The notes under the pieces were generated by a model. That model worked only from the letters and a program-made list of their open reading frames with translations, had not been told where the DNA came from and did no database searches. A stretch of DNA of 64,000 nucleotides. Source: Vitrella brassicaformis. Lineage: Eukaryota > Sar > Vitrellaceae. Both the position numbers and the translations under genes were made by a program. The stretch lies in the NCBI GenBank assembly GCA_001179505.1, contig CDMY01000255.1, forward strand, positions 523,019 through 587,018. The letters are read 5' to 3'. Of the stretch, positions 35,348-47,600 are shown piece after piece. Every line of letters begins with the position of its first letter. Position 1 is the stretch's first letter.

Positions 35348-35419
35348 GCCCGTATGGCCAAGCGGTAAGGCGTCGCACTTGTAATGCGAAGATCGTGAGT
35401 TCGATCCTCACTGTGGGCT
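35348..35419 (+). tRNA. tRNA-Thr (anticodon UGU)
   Basis: Complete cloverleaf. Acceptor arm GCCCGTA/TGTGGGC pairs with two G-U wobbles; D arm GCC-AAGCGGTAA-GGC; anticodon arm TCGCA-CTTGTAA-TGCGA with TGT at positions 34-36; variable loop AGATC; T arm GTGAG-TTCGATC-CTCAC; discriminator T at 35419. No intron and no encoded CCA. Internal A box (TGGCCAAGCGG) and B box (GAGTTCGATCC) fit RNA polymerase III promoters. A TTTT run at about 35439 could end transcription. It sits inside the divergent spacer between the coiled-coil gene and the MFS gene. Confidence 0.95.
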
Positions 35420-35598
35420 GGTTTGCCTCTTGGGATATTTTGTAGTTCGAAGTCATTTTCGGAGGGCGTATCCACCCCTGTTGCCACCCATTTGGGCTGC
35501 CGACGCCTCCACGGGGGAAAAAAGGAGAAGGGGAGAGAGGGGAGAGAAAAAGCGCGCATCGCCCCCACCTGCCCCCAGCCTCAATCGCGATTCTCCGG

Positions 35599-38500
35599 AT
35601 GCCTGCGATACGGCGGAAGTTCCGCTTTCTTTTGCGGCGCCTGCTGAACCTCGACACAGTCATACAGACCACTGGTGTCTTTTGGCGCCGCCTCTTTCCG
35701 GCCTACCTCGCCTTATTGCTCGATATCATTTCCACATGGCTCATCCAGGTGAATGCCAGCGTTTTGTACCGTGGCGGCACGATTCATCTTCGGTCTGTGT
35801 CACTGGTCACTGCAGGGCATCGGTCCGTTCTTCATTCCCGAGTTGGGTGGGGACCCCGCATATTGGCTGCCAATCATGCAGGTGAGCGACAGCCGCACCA
35901 TGGAGGCACCTCACCTGGTGGAGATCGGCGTTTTGATTTGCAGAGTGTTCTGTTCGCTGCCACGATGGTGGGGATGAATGTGAATGGCGTCCTGGTGGAT
36001 GTGCTCCCGCCTTATGCCCTGGTGCAAATAAGCGTCCTGGGAACGTCCATATCCGTGGCGGTAGCAGGCGTCGTCACCCAGCCGTGGATGTTTGTCGCCA
36101 CAGCAGGTGCAGTGCATGCCTTATTCCTTCCTGTGCTGGCATTACATGCACATCCACGGAAGTGCCAGATATTTGTCTGCGTGTGTTTGTTGTGTGTGGC
36201 GTGGATAGCCTTGGTTGGGGCTACTGCCTGCACGGATCCTGTGGTGGGTGCGATGGTCTTTGAAGCGATACCCGACTTCCATATGGACGGACTCACGAGT
36301 GTTCTCAGGGCCCAATTCATCACATACAAAGTGAATAACACGCAGTCGAGAACCTCAGCGTGATGATGAGACATGCGCTTGTTGTGCATGCATGTCCTCT
36401 CCAGTCAGTCACCAAAGGGATGGGCTTCATCCTCGGCCCTCTGCTCGCTATCCTCATCTCGCCCTTCATCGGTGTGTCGATTGAACCTGTCTTGCTACTG
36501 CATGAACGCTGTCCGGTTGTCATGTGTCCTACAGGCTATTCGCTGACGTTTTTCAGCGTCGCAGGCCTTGGTGGCGTGCTTTTCATCCTGCTGGCCGGCT
36601 ACAGGCTTGCCGGAAAGCACCCATCAGTCGACCAAATCGTCCAGGCTTTGTAAGCAGCGAAATACCCACCCCTGTACCGTCGCGAGCGCTACCTGAGCCT
36701 GTCTCCTTCGTTTCTATGAATGGGCAGTGCGGCTCTGGTTCGGTCTGGCACAACGGAGGTCGATGAAGACGAGGAAGAGCAGGACGACGATGAGGGCAGC
36801 AATCCCAGCATCGACGTGGCCGCCAGCTATCAGCACACGCTCTCAAACGCAATGGAATCCTTCCCCACTTCGCGAAAGAAGAGAAAACCCAGGGCGAGCA
36901 AAGGAAATGCACGCGCCATTTCAGCACAAACTCACCTGGCTGACCGATTTGTCTGTCATGCAGTCGCAGGGCGGGACGAAGTTTGCCAAGGCCGTCCGCA
37001 TGGCCATCTTCGCCGACCCCTTTCTCTCGCACGCCATCCAGCGGTCCAAGACACTTAAGCGGCCGTCGATTCAGCGACTGACACCAGCAGAGGAGGCACT
37101 CCCTCCCGCAGAGAGACGGTGGCTCAAGATACGGAAGAACCTCAGGTACATCGCCGACCTCGATGTGGAGGGCAACCGCTCCCGCCATTCCTTCGACCTC
37201 TTCAGTCGGGTCAAGAGCAAGACAACGTCCTTCACCACCAGCAGGGCCGACAGCAAGCGCAAAGCCCGCGTCAAGATGATGGACTCAGACCTCGAGGATG
37301 CCACGCCCATTGCGACATCCTTTTCGACGCAGGCCCTGCTGCTCGGTCAACCGGAGGCCGACAAAGAGGCGGCGGCGCCCATGGGCCGCGACCAGATCAA
37401 GTGGCTGCGAAGCGCAGCGTTGCTGTCCGAGATGCCCTCGTCGCACCAGCTATCAGACATCATCTCTCGTCGCGTCTCCGAGCACCTCCGAGATGGAGAT
37501 GCAATGGAGGCGTCTCCGGAGCCGCCCAGCTACAAGGTCTACAATCTCGACATAGAAGACGATGTCGACCACAATCAGGACCAGGCCGCCTCGCCACTCA
37601 TGATGTCTGCCGAAGACGTCGAAAACCCGCAGGAGACGATAAGCTCTGCTGTCCGGCCCTCATCGTCCACGTCCCCCACCACCAAGACAAAGCCATCCTG
37701 GTTCTGGCGTGGCCACAAAAGGGACACCCGCCGGCCGGAAGAGCCTAGTGGGCCTCCTACGCATCCGCATCGACATCGCGAGAGGCGCGGCTCGCATGCT
37801 GGGAGCGCGGGCAGCACCGGCAGCTCAAAAATATCCCGCCGGCCGAGTCTGGCCACGAGTGTCATCATGACAGTGGGAGACGTGCAGTACTTGGTGAATA
37901 CGCTCATGGCTGAGGAGGCCGCACCCTTTGAGGAGAAGCTGAGACGCGAAAGAGAGCACGCTGATCGCACTCATGCCGCAGCTGTGGAGGCTCGCAAGGC
38001 ACCTGTGGCAAGGCAGCAGGAGGCTCCGAGAGCAGACGAAAAAGCGGAGACGGCAGAGAGTGCCGCGCAGCGGCTTGTGTCTCGTGGTGAGAGCGCCGCC
38101 AGTGCCGCCAACCGAAGTGTCTTGACCGAGTCAGAACTGCGGGAGCTGATGCAGCAAACGTCGCCCTTTCATCTGACACCACCCAGAAGCAGCAGCGCAT
38201 CATCGGCTGATAACGGCGACCAGCCACCACCAGAGAAGATACCCACAAAGGACTTCTTCGCCGACATTGTTATTCAGGGCGGCGACACGACCTCTGCATC
38301 GGCCTACCCGCCATTCACTCCATCCTTTGCGCCACGTGAAGCGATACACGGTGCTGCGCCGGGAGAGGACAGCGCTGAAGCGCCCAGGCCAGCTGCTGGC
38401 CCGTGTTTGAGTCTGAGTGACGACACGCAACGGCTCTCAAGTACAGTGGTGTCTCCTACAAGCATCAAGCCGAAGAAAAACCTCGCATTCGACGAACAGG

Positions 38501-39950
38501 GCAGCGGCGATGTGGTGAACCTCACCTTGTCCGAAGAGTCCAAGGAAGCCAAAGGGCCCAACATTCAGATCCCCGCTTCTCCCAATGGAGTGTCACCCCA
38601 TCTCTCGCCCGCTTCCCCCACCTCGCCCCATGCACATGAAGACGGGTCATCGGCTGTGTCGTCGTCGGCGGCAGAATCGAGCACGGCGAAGAAGCCGTCG
38701 AAGGTCAAGGCCTTAGTCCGTGCTGGTCTGGTGATCGTAGCGTTTGCCCTGGGTGTGGCGCCCTACCATGCGTGCGTGGGCAATTTTCCTCTGGTGGCCA
38801 TCAAACGCTTTGGATATGACTTTAATGCGACCAACGCCACGCTGTTGGGATACACGACCGCGCAATTCATCGGCTTTGTGTAAGGCGGAGAGCCGAGCAT
38901 CTTGTCCAAACGGTGCACGCCTCCTTTGTTGGTTTGTTGCAGCACCGTTCCCCGTTTCTTGATGCCGCATCTCGGTCCCTGGGCTGCAACCTTGGTGTAA
39001 TACCAATGACAGACACACGTGCAAGTATCCTACTTACATTTGTGGATGGCCACTAAGTACTTCATTAGTGGCATTGGCCTTACCCCCGTCTCCCTGGCTC
39101 TCCTTTGTGTGTGTGTTCAGCTGTTTTCTGGGCCTCACTGTCATCGGTGCGTTCAACCTGCACACAGAGACACAAGCACTCCCTTGAGTAGCGGCTTCTT
39201 TGTGTGTGCAGCTTTCTACTTTCCTGACGTGTCGTCGCGGACGATGTTTCACGTTGTCATGCAAGTGCTGCTCCCCTTCTTTGGATCGCTCATGGAGCCA
39301 GGAATCACACGTACGCACCGCAACACACACGTACACAGAGAAGTGCACCTATGATGGATCTGCATTTCTGCAGTGTTGCTCACGAGTTTTGGGACTGGTC
39401 GCACGGGGCTGGTGCTCGCCCTGCTGGTCACGGCAGGGATGGGGGGGAAGTCACTCGCGTCATTCATATCAGGTACTAACTTGTCTGTCTGAGACAGCAA
39501 AAGAAACGCTTGCTGCCTTGATTTCGTCCTCTAGGTCTGTACTTTGCCAAGAGGACGTCTCTTTCTCTCTTTGGCGTCTCCCCTCCTCTGTGGATCGAAG
39601 ACTATGGCTACAGCCGCCTGCCCTTTTACATCACCACAGCCACAGGCGTCGTCGCTATACTGTGCATCCTGCTCACCATCGACCTACAGCACTATGCCAA
39701 GGTGCGCAAGCAGCGGCAGCTCATAACGCAGCGCACCAGGTCGAGGCTCAGGTCAGCGGAGAAGCGTCGTAAGATGCGGTCGCGGCGGCTGAGGCGGGGC
39801 CCCGCCTTCCACGACGAGGAGAAGAAGGAGCTGGATGAGTGTCTAACCGAGTTGGATAAGGGTGCGCTCGCTGTCATCAGCGACAGCGTCCGATCTCTCG
39901 GGAAGCTGCTCGAGCTGTCGCGGAGAAAACAACACGTGGCGCAGAAATGA
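35599..39950 (+). CDS. MFS-type transporter with an approx. 600-residue central cytosolic loop (12 exons)
   Basis: Model: join(35599-35748, 35816-35881, 35944-36330, 36405-36471, 36535-36649, 36728-36815, 36964-38879, 38943-38996, 39121-39146, 39212-39310, 39374-39472, 39535-39950), 1160 aa. The N-terminal half has about six helices (e.g. NVNGVLVDVLPPYALVQISV; GFILGPLLAILISPFI); the C-terminal half resumes with VRAGLVIVAFALGVAPYHAC near 38704 and six more helices, then a basic tail (RRKMRSRRLRRG). Between them lies a disordered Ser/Pro/Glu loop (residues approx. 262-870). The 36815/36964 junction is the weakest: coding-like sequence continues to about 36895 in another frame (TSRKKRKPRASK), so exon 6 may be longer. 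Substrate unknown. Confidence 0.8.
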
Positions 39951-40491
39951 GCTGGTATGTATTCTGTTCTGTGTGCGTGTGACTTTTTCGTCGATCGCAT
40001 GCTATCTTGTGTCGATACGTGTGGACAGCATTCACGTGCATGCCTACACGTTTTTCTCCCACTCCGTTCCCCACGGCACACGTGCTCGACTGCATGCACC
40101 CCTTTCATGTGCCTGTCTGCCTGTGTCACCGCATTTACTACATGTATGACTGTGTGCCAATCGCCCAACGGAGCCTGCAGCGAGGGGTTGGCGGTGCAAA
40201 GCTCAGCTCTGAGCTCTGGACCACCACCCTCAGCCTAATTCGGTATTAGGGTACATGCACGAGAGTACATGCGTGCAAGTCATTTCATGACGGATTCATG
40301 GTGCAATGCTGTTCTTCCTGTGGTTCTGCCGCCTCCATGATCTGACTGAACTTCAATCAACTCAGTTGCATGAATTGACCACTTCATGAATCGGTCACTT
40401 GTGTGTCCATGCGCCAGTCATCACACAGCCGACCATCAATCTCTCTCTCCTCTGTCTGTCTGTCTGTCCGTCTGTCTGTGTCTCTTCACAT
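39951..40491. other. Convergent spacer
   Basis: 541 nt between 3' ends, with a TGTC repeat near 40454-40480. No supported gene. Confidence 0.5.
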
Positions 40492-41550
40492 TCATGGTGC
40501 GAGGCTCTTCTTGTGGCTTCGCATGCCCCTCATGCTCATTCTGCTCGCTGTGCCGTCGATGAACGAAGAAGCTGGGTCCTCACAGGGCGGGACGACGGGC
40601 GGCGATGGACGGCCCGCGCACTTGGCGGCTCTCTCGTTCATAATCTCCTTGACCTCCTTCTCCTGAATGCACATACACACCACCAACACATACATACACA
40701 CAGGTGACACGAGAGATGAGTGACATCTATGACATGTCATTCACCTCTTTCCTTTTGAGTTGCTGTTCCTTCTTTCTGGCGGCCTGTTCCTCTATTTGTG
40801 CCTGCTCCTCCTCTGCCGCCTCTTCATCCTCAGCCTACACACACAGACAGACACACGGCGATGCATAATTGTGTCTCACTCTCTCTCCTGTGTGTGGTTT
40901 GTTTGTTCACCTGGATTATGTCTTTGATGTGCTGTTCCTCCTTCCTTAGTTGCGCCTTGAGGCTGGCGTCGTGAGCTGCCAACACGCGCTCCTCTTCACG
41001 CGTCTTCTCCTTCTAAACCACACACACACACACACAGAGACACAGACGGATGACGGCTGACTGTCTGTGTGTATCTGTCCATGTGTGTGACCTCAGCGGC
41101 CAGTTGTTTGTCGTGCATCTGCTTGTCGGCCTCGAGCTGGTGCTCGAGTGCGATTGCCTTGCGCTTGTAGTCCGCGGTGCGTGCCCTGGCCGCGTCTGCC
41201 TTGCGTGCCTCTTTGTCATGGATGATGGCTTCTTTGGCGCGACGGTCGGCCGCACTCTCCGCATACAGATCCTCAGACTCACTCGCCAACTCGTCTACAC
41301 ACACACAGAGAAACAGAGAGAGACACACAGACAGATGTCTGGATGGGTCGATGGATGGATGGATGGATGGATGTGTGTGCATACCGGCGATAGCCTTTTC
41401 GGTGTCCGGTGCTGCTCCGCCGGCCTCGTTGATGCCGATTTTGGCACCGTTGACTGTGATGCTGAAGGGCGGGTTGGCGGCCGCAGTGGCGCGAGACACG
41501 ACACACACAGACAGGAGCAACAGGACGGTCATCGCAAGTTTCATCATCAT
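40492..41550 (-). CDS. Secreted coiled-coil protein (5 exons)
   Basis: Model: complement(join(40492-40662, 40745-40834, 40911-41012, 41092-41294, 41385-41550)), 243 aa. It starts MMMKLAMTVLLLLSVCVVSR, a clear cleavable signal peptide. Residues approx. 55-190 are very rich in Glu, Lys, Ala and Gln and form one long helix (EDLYAESAADRRAKEAIIHD; EEEQAQIEEQAARKKEQQLK). The C-terminus is Pro/Ser/Arg-rich with two Cys residues. No domain is recognised. Every intron on the sense strand carries a TG tract before the acceptor. Confidence 0.8.
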
Positions 41551-41955
41551 TATGATTTTGACGGCAGCTTAATGAGAGTGAATGACGATGACGCACTGAT
41601 CGTCAATTGATCGATCAAGGGACCGATGCTGTCTGTATTCCTACAGTCCTGTGTACATACATGTGTGCACACATACAGCTTGAGATCTGCGGTGCCTCTG
41701 CTGACACGGACATTCCACACAATTAATGCGACCGTCGCAGCTAGGCAACGATGAGTGGGACATCCATCCAGTGCACCCATCCATCCGACACACGATGCAC
41801 CACCCGTCCATGTACGCAGCTGTCGCCTATACCGCGCTGCTGCTGACGGAACGAGGAGACAGAATCTGCCAGCAGGGATAACCAGGAGGGATAATAATGA
41901 ACAGCCTCCGGCGGCGGAAATTCGGCGGACCGGACCTCTTGAAAATTGTCTTTAG
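41551..41955. promoter_or_regulatory. Divergent spacer
   Basis: 405 nt between start codons of two secreted proteins. A shared promoter is plausible; no motif is called. Confidence 0.4.
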
Positions 41956-43308
41956 ATGTTTTCCAAGGCATTCTTGTTCTTTTTGACCGTCCTGTCCACC
42001 CTCTTCATCCTCACCTCTTCTCTCACGTTCCCTGATGACGGACGCCTGAAGAAATCCAAGAAGAAAGGCCGATGCGCACCAGGTGCTGTGATGGTGGTAC
42101 AAAACGGCGGCACCCCCGGGATCTGCATGGATCTTTGCTGTGTGCGTACGTGTGTTGTGATCTCTGATCTGCAGGTGCCGGGAATCTGGGCATCAACTAT
42201 GACGCGATCAAGGATGCCCGCCCCTACGCCAAAAGAGAGAAACAAGCTGGGGAGATGATCACCTTCCACCACGTCATACCAAAGAGCCTTCTTGTCAAGG
42301 TCAACCTGTACCACGCCATCGTTGCATGAGCATCGTGACCTCTTGTGTGCTGGTTTGCAGTGGTGGAATAAGGCCGTGTGTCCGAAGGAGGGTCAGGAGG
42401 CGATCCGCAAGTTCGTCGACGTGTTGGCAGAGCATGCCCCCAACTACAGCGGATTCGTGGAGAACCGAGCCACTCCGGCAGATGTCCAGGAGTGGAAGGA
42501 CTTCATGAAGGACCCCAGCGACAACCTCGAGCTCAACGTCCGCGCAAAGGTGGCTTTTCTCAATAAGGAATGGATGCCGGCGGATCATGTTTGTTTGCTT
42601 TCCTCTGCAGCTCCGTGTTGCAGTGACCTGGATGCCCGGCAATGTGGTTAAAGGCCCACCACCAGGCAGACGGACGGAAGATCCTGGATCTGACTTCGAC
42701 TATGTAACCTCTCACACCCAACCCTCGCCCCCTCCTTTGAGCAGTGAGATCTTCCTCCATATTGTGTTGTGTGTGTAGGGTGTGTGTTGGTACCAGAGCT
42801 GCGTTCACGGCCAACCCCTCTGCCCCGCCGCCATCGAAGCCAACCGGCTGATGCGTCAATACGTCGAGACGGGAGATGTCTCCCTCCTTCCCCGCACAGT
42901 CGAGCTTTTCTCCCTTATTGCATCAAAGGAAGGCGACGGGTCAGTCAGACAGCAACAGACGACACACACACAAAGACACACACAAAGACACACACACATA
43001 CACACACACACACATACACACACATATGGAGAGAGAGTGGCGTGTTGTGTGATGTTTGATGATGGTGCAGTGCGCCGTTCTACAACCAGCTGTGGACCCA
43101 CCGCGGCAAGAAGTGGACAGCAGGCAGCGATGAGACCATGAAGCCCCTCTACTCGGCCGACCCCGCGGCCTACTGCCGCAAGCTGCAGGCCATGGAGGCC
43201 AACCAGACCACTACTGTCACTGTCAAGTTTGAGGGAGAATACGACGAATTCGAAGACGAAGAAAGCGACGGAGAAGAGGAATGGGAAGAGGAAGAGGAGG
43301 AGGAATGA
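41956..43308 (+). CDS. Secreted protein with HHVIP motif and acidic tail (6 exons)
   Basis: Model: join(41956-42082, 42175-42299, 42361-42549, 42611-42703, 42779-42939, 43071-43308), 310 aa. The N-terminal hydrophobic leader (AFLFFLTVLSTLFILT) is followed by a basic patch (KKSKKKGR). Residues 71-79 read ITFHHVIPK, a His-His-x-Ile-Pro arrangement seen in HNH/beta-beta-alpha-metal nuclease families, and the surrounding length fits a small domain, but the downstream Asn/His of that fold are not obvious. Cys residues are present (VCPKEG; VCWYQSCVHGQPLCP). The protein ends in a run of about 35 mostly acidic residues. Function unknown; a nuclease is only a hypothesis. Confidence 0.75.
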
Positions 43309-44635
43309 GCTGAATGGCGGCCGGCTACACACACACACCATTGAGACACCATTCATATTCACTGATTCATCTGATTTCTTTCCGATGGCAAAGCGTCCTG
43401 AGTGTGGGGATCCTTGCGTGAAAGATGATACACCTGGACGGACGGAATCTTTCGAATGGATTGTTTTGGATGGGAAGCGATCTAATGAGACGTCCCACAG
43501 TTTGAATCGTCAAAAGGGTCCATCCATTCTCCACATTCAATGCGCCCGGTTGATGTAATGCACCCGGCTGCATGTCTCTGTCAGGCTCTCTCTGTGGCTC
43601 GGTCATGCACTCACAAAAGAAGAGCATTCACCCACCAAGAGACATCAAGAACGCTCAAAAACCTTCCACGGATATAAATTGTAGGTAGCGATACACACGC
43701 CACCTCTCATCCACACCCGCACGCACCCGCCCACACCCATTAGGGTCGCTCCTTGTGGTCCGCTTATCGATAAGTGCCGCTTCTTGATACTCATGCCGCC
43801 AGCAGCCCCGCCAGGATGTGGTTCAGCTGCCCGTGTCTTGAGGTATATGTACCTCTTCAAGTGCCTCGGCAGCAAGCTGTGGATGCATTTGCGACGATGA
43901 AGAACGCCGCAGCGTTGGAGAGTCTGGAATGCTCCACACAACATGGCAGACGTCAATCGACAAATGAGTTTGTCTCCGTCTCGCGGAAATCTCGCCCGAT
44001 GATCTCACCCTTCTACTCATGCCCACACAGAGCAAATCGTGCTGCCAATTAATGCGTGCTAGACCACCTGGTCATTCATTGGCCTGGAACGGCGTGGCCA
44101 GCATCAAGGCATGGCATCCCGTTTTCGTCAAGGGGCCATCGAATACGTACACTGGATGGTCAACGTGGGTCAGTCATTGTTGCAACTGATCGTTTTGTCA
44201 ACTATGTCTGTGTCCGTATCCATCCATCACATCACGTGTGCGTGGCCACTTGCCTGCGTAAGTGACTTCATGCGCTGCGTGCCCCGCTCGCTGGGCACAT
44301 TTTTTCCGCTGGAATAATGGGTTTGTTGATGTATGTTACAACATACAAACAAATGGCAACCCTCCGAGCCCATCCTCTTGCACTCGCCTGCAGCCTGCTC
44401 AGGTGTCTCTTGTAGCCATCGCCCGCAATGCCTCGCCCATGCAGTCCTCGATTGTCGCGGCATGCATCCTTGATGGCCTGCCTTTTCTCGTTCGCTTCAA
44501 GTCACAGCAGAGGGGGAAACGCCGACAGAGACGACACATCGACATCGCTCTTCCTGCACGCAGCGCACCGACAACCACAGCACGCACGCAAGAAATCATC
44601 TGGTGGATTTTGAGCTTCCTTCCCCCCATGTGTGC
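43309..44635. other. Convergent spacer with short open frames
   Basis: 1.33 kb. A plus-strand frame at 43774-44052 (with EVYVPLQVPRQQAVDAFATM) and overlapping minus-strand frames at 43823-44035 and 44227-44629 have some coding character, but I found no consistent start, splice joins or family match, so none is called as a gene. Confidence 0.4.
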
Positions 44636-47600
44636 TTACTCCTCTTCTGCCGGCGTGGGCGGGGGAGGCTGCTGCTGTGGATCCTTCTTCTCTTCGCCTG
44701 CAGTGGGCCGCCTTCGCCACTCTTCCCTTGGACCCTTGCCGCCATGATGCCGGTGGCCCTGCCGCTCCTTGTCCCTCTCCCGATGGCGGCCGCCAGACTG
44801 ATGATGCGCAGGGGGTGCGCCAGGCTGGTGGTCGCGCTCACGGTCACGGTCGCGGTCAGGCGGTCTGGATGGTCGCTCAGCCGGCTGCCTGCCGCCCTGC
44901 AGTGGGGCGTCCGCCGGAACAGACAGAGTACTGCTTGTGGGCTCTGGGTGGGAGTCACTGGCGCGTGCTGCTGCTGGTGCTGCTGGTGCTGCAGAGCAAG
45001 GTGCGCCTTTGTGCCTGTCCCCACCACCAGCACTTGGCGTGGACGGGGCCTCACTGGGCGTGTGCTCGTGTTGTTGTCTTCGCCTGTGTGGCGACCCGCC
45101 CCGCGACGTGACGACATTGGCAGATCCAGTACTGTTGAGGCTGACGGAGGATCGGGAAGCGGGGCTGACGGCGCGGCCAGAGCCGCCCGCGGCTCGCTCG
45201 CCTTCCCTCTTCGCCTCCCGGTGGTCATCTTGGCTTGGCGGCGACGTTGATTGGCCCGCTGGTTGAGCAGCCGTTGCTGGAGCTGTAGCTGTGACCGCCC
45301 CCTCCTTCGGCCGACTGCGCCTTTTGGAAACCACCTCGATCCACTCTGCACCTGCACCAACGAGAGGAGGGGGGAGAAAGAGACAACACCGATAAATGCA
45401 ACGCACTCATGGGCATGTCTGACGGGCTCTCTTTGCGCGTGACCTGGGGAGTCCTCTGCGCTTCTCTCCTGCTCGGCTGGGGGCACGTCCGGCACGTCTG
45501 ATGCGTCGCCAAAGTCGTCCCCAAGGAGGCTCACCACCGATGCATTGGGTGAGAGCTCCGACTCGGGGATGACCTCGCCGTGCTTCTCCATCTCGGACTT
45601 GATGGACTGATATGATAAGGACAGCACACGACATGCGAATTCACTTGATGGACACGCGCTCCCCTCCCACCCATCGAAGAAGCTGCATACATACCTCGAT
45701 GTTGGCGTACGCGTCTTCAAGCTCCCTCTCGAGTGCAGCCTGGGACTCCTTCTGCGCCTTCTTGCCTCGCTTGCCGCCACTCACAACCTGCCACTTCTTC
45801 TTCTCCTCCAGGTCGTTGACCCGTGCGGTCTCTCTTTTGAGGCACTCCAGCCGCTCAGTCTCGCACGTGGGCATCGGCATCGGCGGCAGATGGCCCACCG
45901 ACGCCACACTTGACGGCACTTCATCCGAGTTGAGCTCGTCGTCGTCCTTGGCGCTTTCATCTTCCTCGCACACACCCTCGGGTCCCTTCCGAGTGCTTGG
46001 CGCCGACACTGGTGGAGCTGCTGCAGCTGCCATTCCCTCAGAGCTCACTTGTGGGGGTGGCTCCTGAGCTCGGGCGGTCGGGGCAGGGCCCTCTGCTGCA
46101 GCGGGCGGTTGCCGTTGGGCCTGGCTGTCTGACATCCTCTCACTCTGGGAAGGGGCTTCTGGTGTCGCCGGCGGCTGCGCTTGTTGGTTGCCCTTTCTCG
46201 ACGCCTTGGGCTGCCTCTTGGGTGCGTCGGAAGAAGTCAACACTTCGCTGCTGGCCGTGCTTGATGGCGGTGACGGCTGAGGCGTAGGCTGGTGGTCAGC
46301 GGCAGGTGCTGTGGTCGCAGGGCGGCTGGAGACCTTCCCTGCCGCATCAGCCGCTTTCTTGGGCGGTGGGTTGGCCTTGGCTCTCTGAGCCTTGGGCGAA
46401 GAGAAGCCCGTGGCGACGTTCGAGTACGTCATCCCACTCGCTGCCTGTGGACTGGACGGGGGGCTCGCTTGTTGCTTCTTCGGAGGGGGTGGCGGGGGAA
46501 GGGGAGAGGGCGCCAGCGGAATCGCCGACGGCTGCTCAAGCTCGAACGGCTGGACGGGCAGCTCGGTCGGTGGGCACTTCCGGATGGGCTCTCCGGGGGG
46601 ATTCACATGAAACGGTGGCACCGAAGCAGACGTCCGTTGAGGCACAGATGGGCCGGCACCTCGCCCCAGGCCCCTCCTATCTGCAGGACGGGAGGGTACA
46701 CCCTCTCCTCTCTGCTGGCTCTCTCTCGGGGAAGGGCCGTCTGCCCTTTCGCTGCTCCTCCCTGCTGTGGACGCTCTCGCAGCGGCTTGAGAGGCCGCTG
46801 GAGGGCCGGCGGTCTTCTCTGCCGATGGGGCTGCTGGTGTGGCGTGCGGCGCGGCTTCTGCGATGGACTTCTGCGCGGCCCTCAGCCAGCTGCCCTCAGC
46901 AGGACTGGGCGCGCTGTCATTGGACGGGGGAGGGGGCGGGGGAGGAGGGGGCGCCTGCGCCTGCGCCGAGGCTGGTGTAGCAGACGCAGCAGCCTCGTTC
47001 GGTGCCTTGTTCCTCCCCCTCCTCCGATCGTTGTCCTGCGGGGATGGCTGAGAAGCTGGCTGCTGTGGCGCTGCATTGTGCGATCGACTCGTTTGCGCTC
47101 GTTGCTCTTTCTCTTGCGCCGCTGGCGATGGCGCTGATGGTGGGGCAGGGTTGTCACTGGCTGGCGTCGGCTGTTGCTCTGGTTTCGCTCTTGCCTGGGG
47201 CCTGGTCGATTGCTGTGTCCGGGCTTCTTCTTTTTTGGGGCCTTCCGAATGGAGGAGGGCAGGGAAAGATCTGCTGTCGTCCTCTCTGGAGGGCTCAGGG
47301 GGCCGCGAGGCAGCTGTCGTCCCGTCGCCTTCGAGCAACGCTTGGCTCTCGCTGGTCTGCGACGCGGCTGATCTCATCCTGGGCGCGGGGCGGGAAGGGG
47401 CCGCCGGCTCGCTCGGCCGTGTCTGCCCTCCATCTGCGTCTGGCCTTGGCTGCTTGTCGCCCGATTTCTTGCCACCCTTCTTCTTCGCAGGTGGCTCCTT
47501 TGGCCGATTTTCCGCCTCTGTGTCGCCGTCAGGTTGTGAGCGTTGCCCTCGACCCCAGCTGGGTGCCGCAGAGTCCGCTGCGACGACCGTAGAGGGCGAC

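Noticed and set aside
35098-35672. Minus-strand open frames with an RTHDLRI-type peptide over the tRNA
   Set aside because: This is the well-known false translation of a tRNA gene; the cloverleaf at 35348-35419 explains the sequence.
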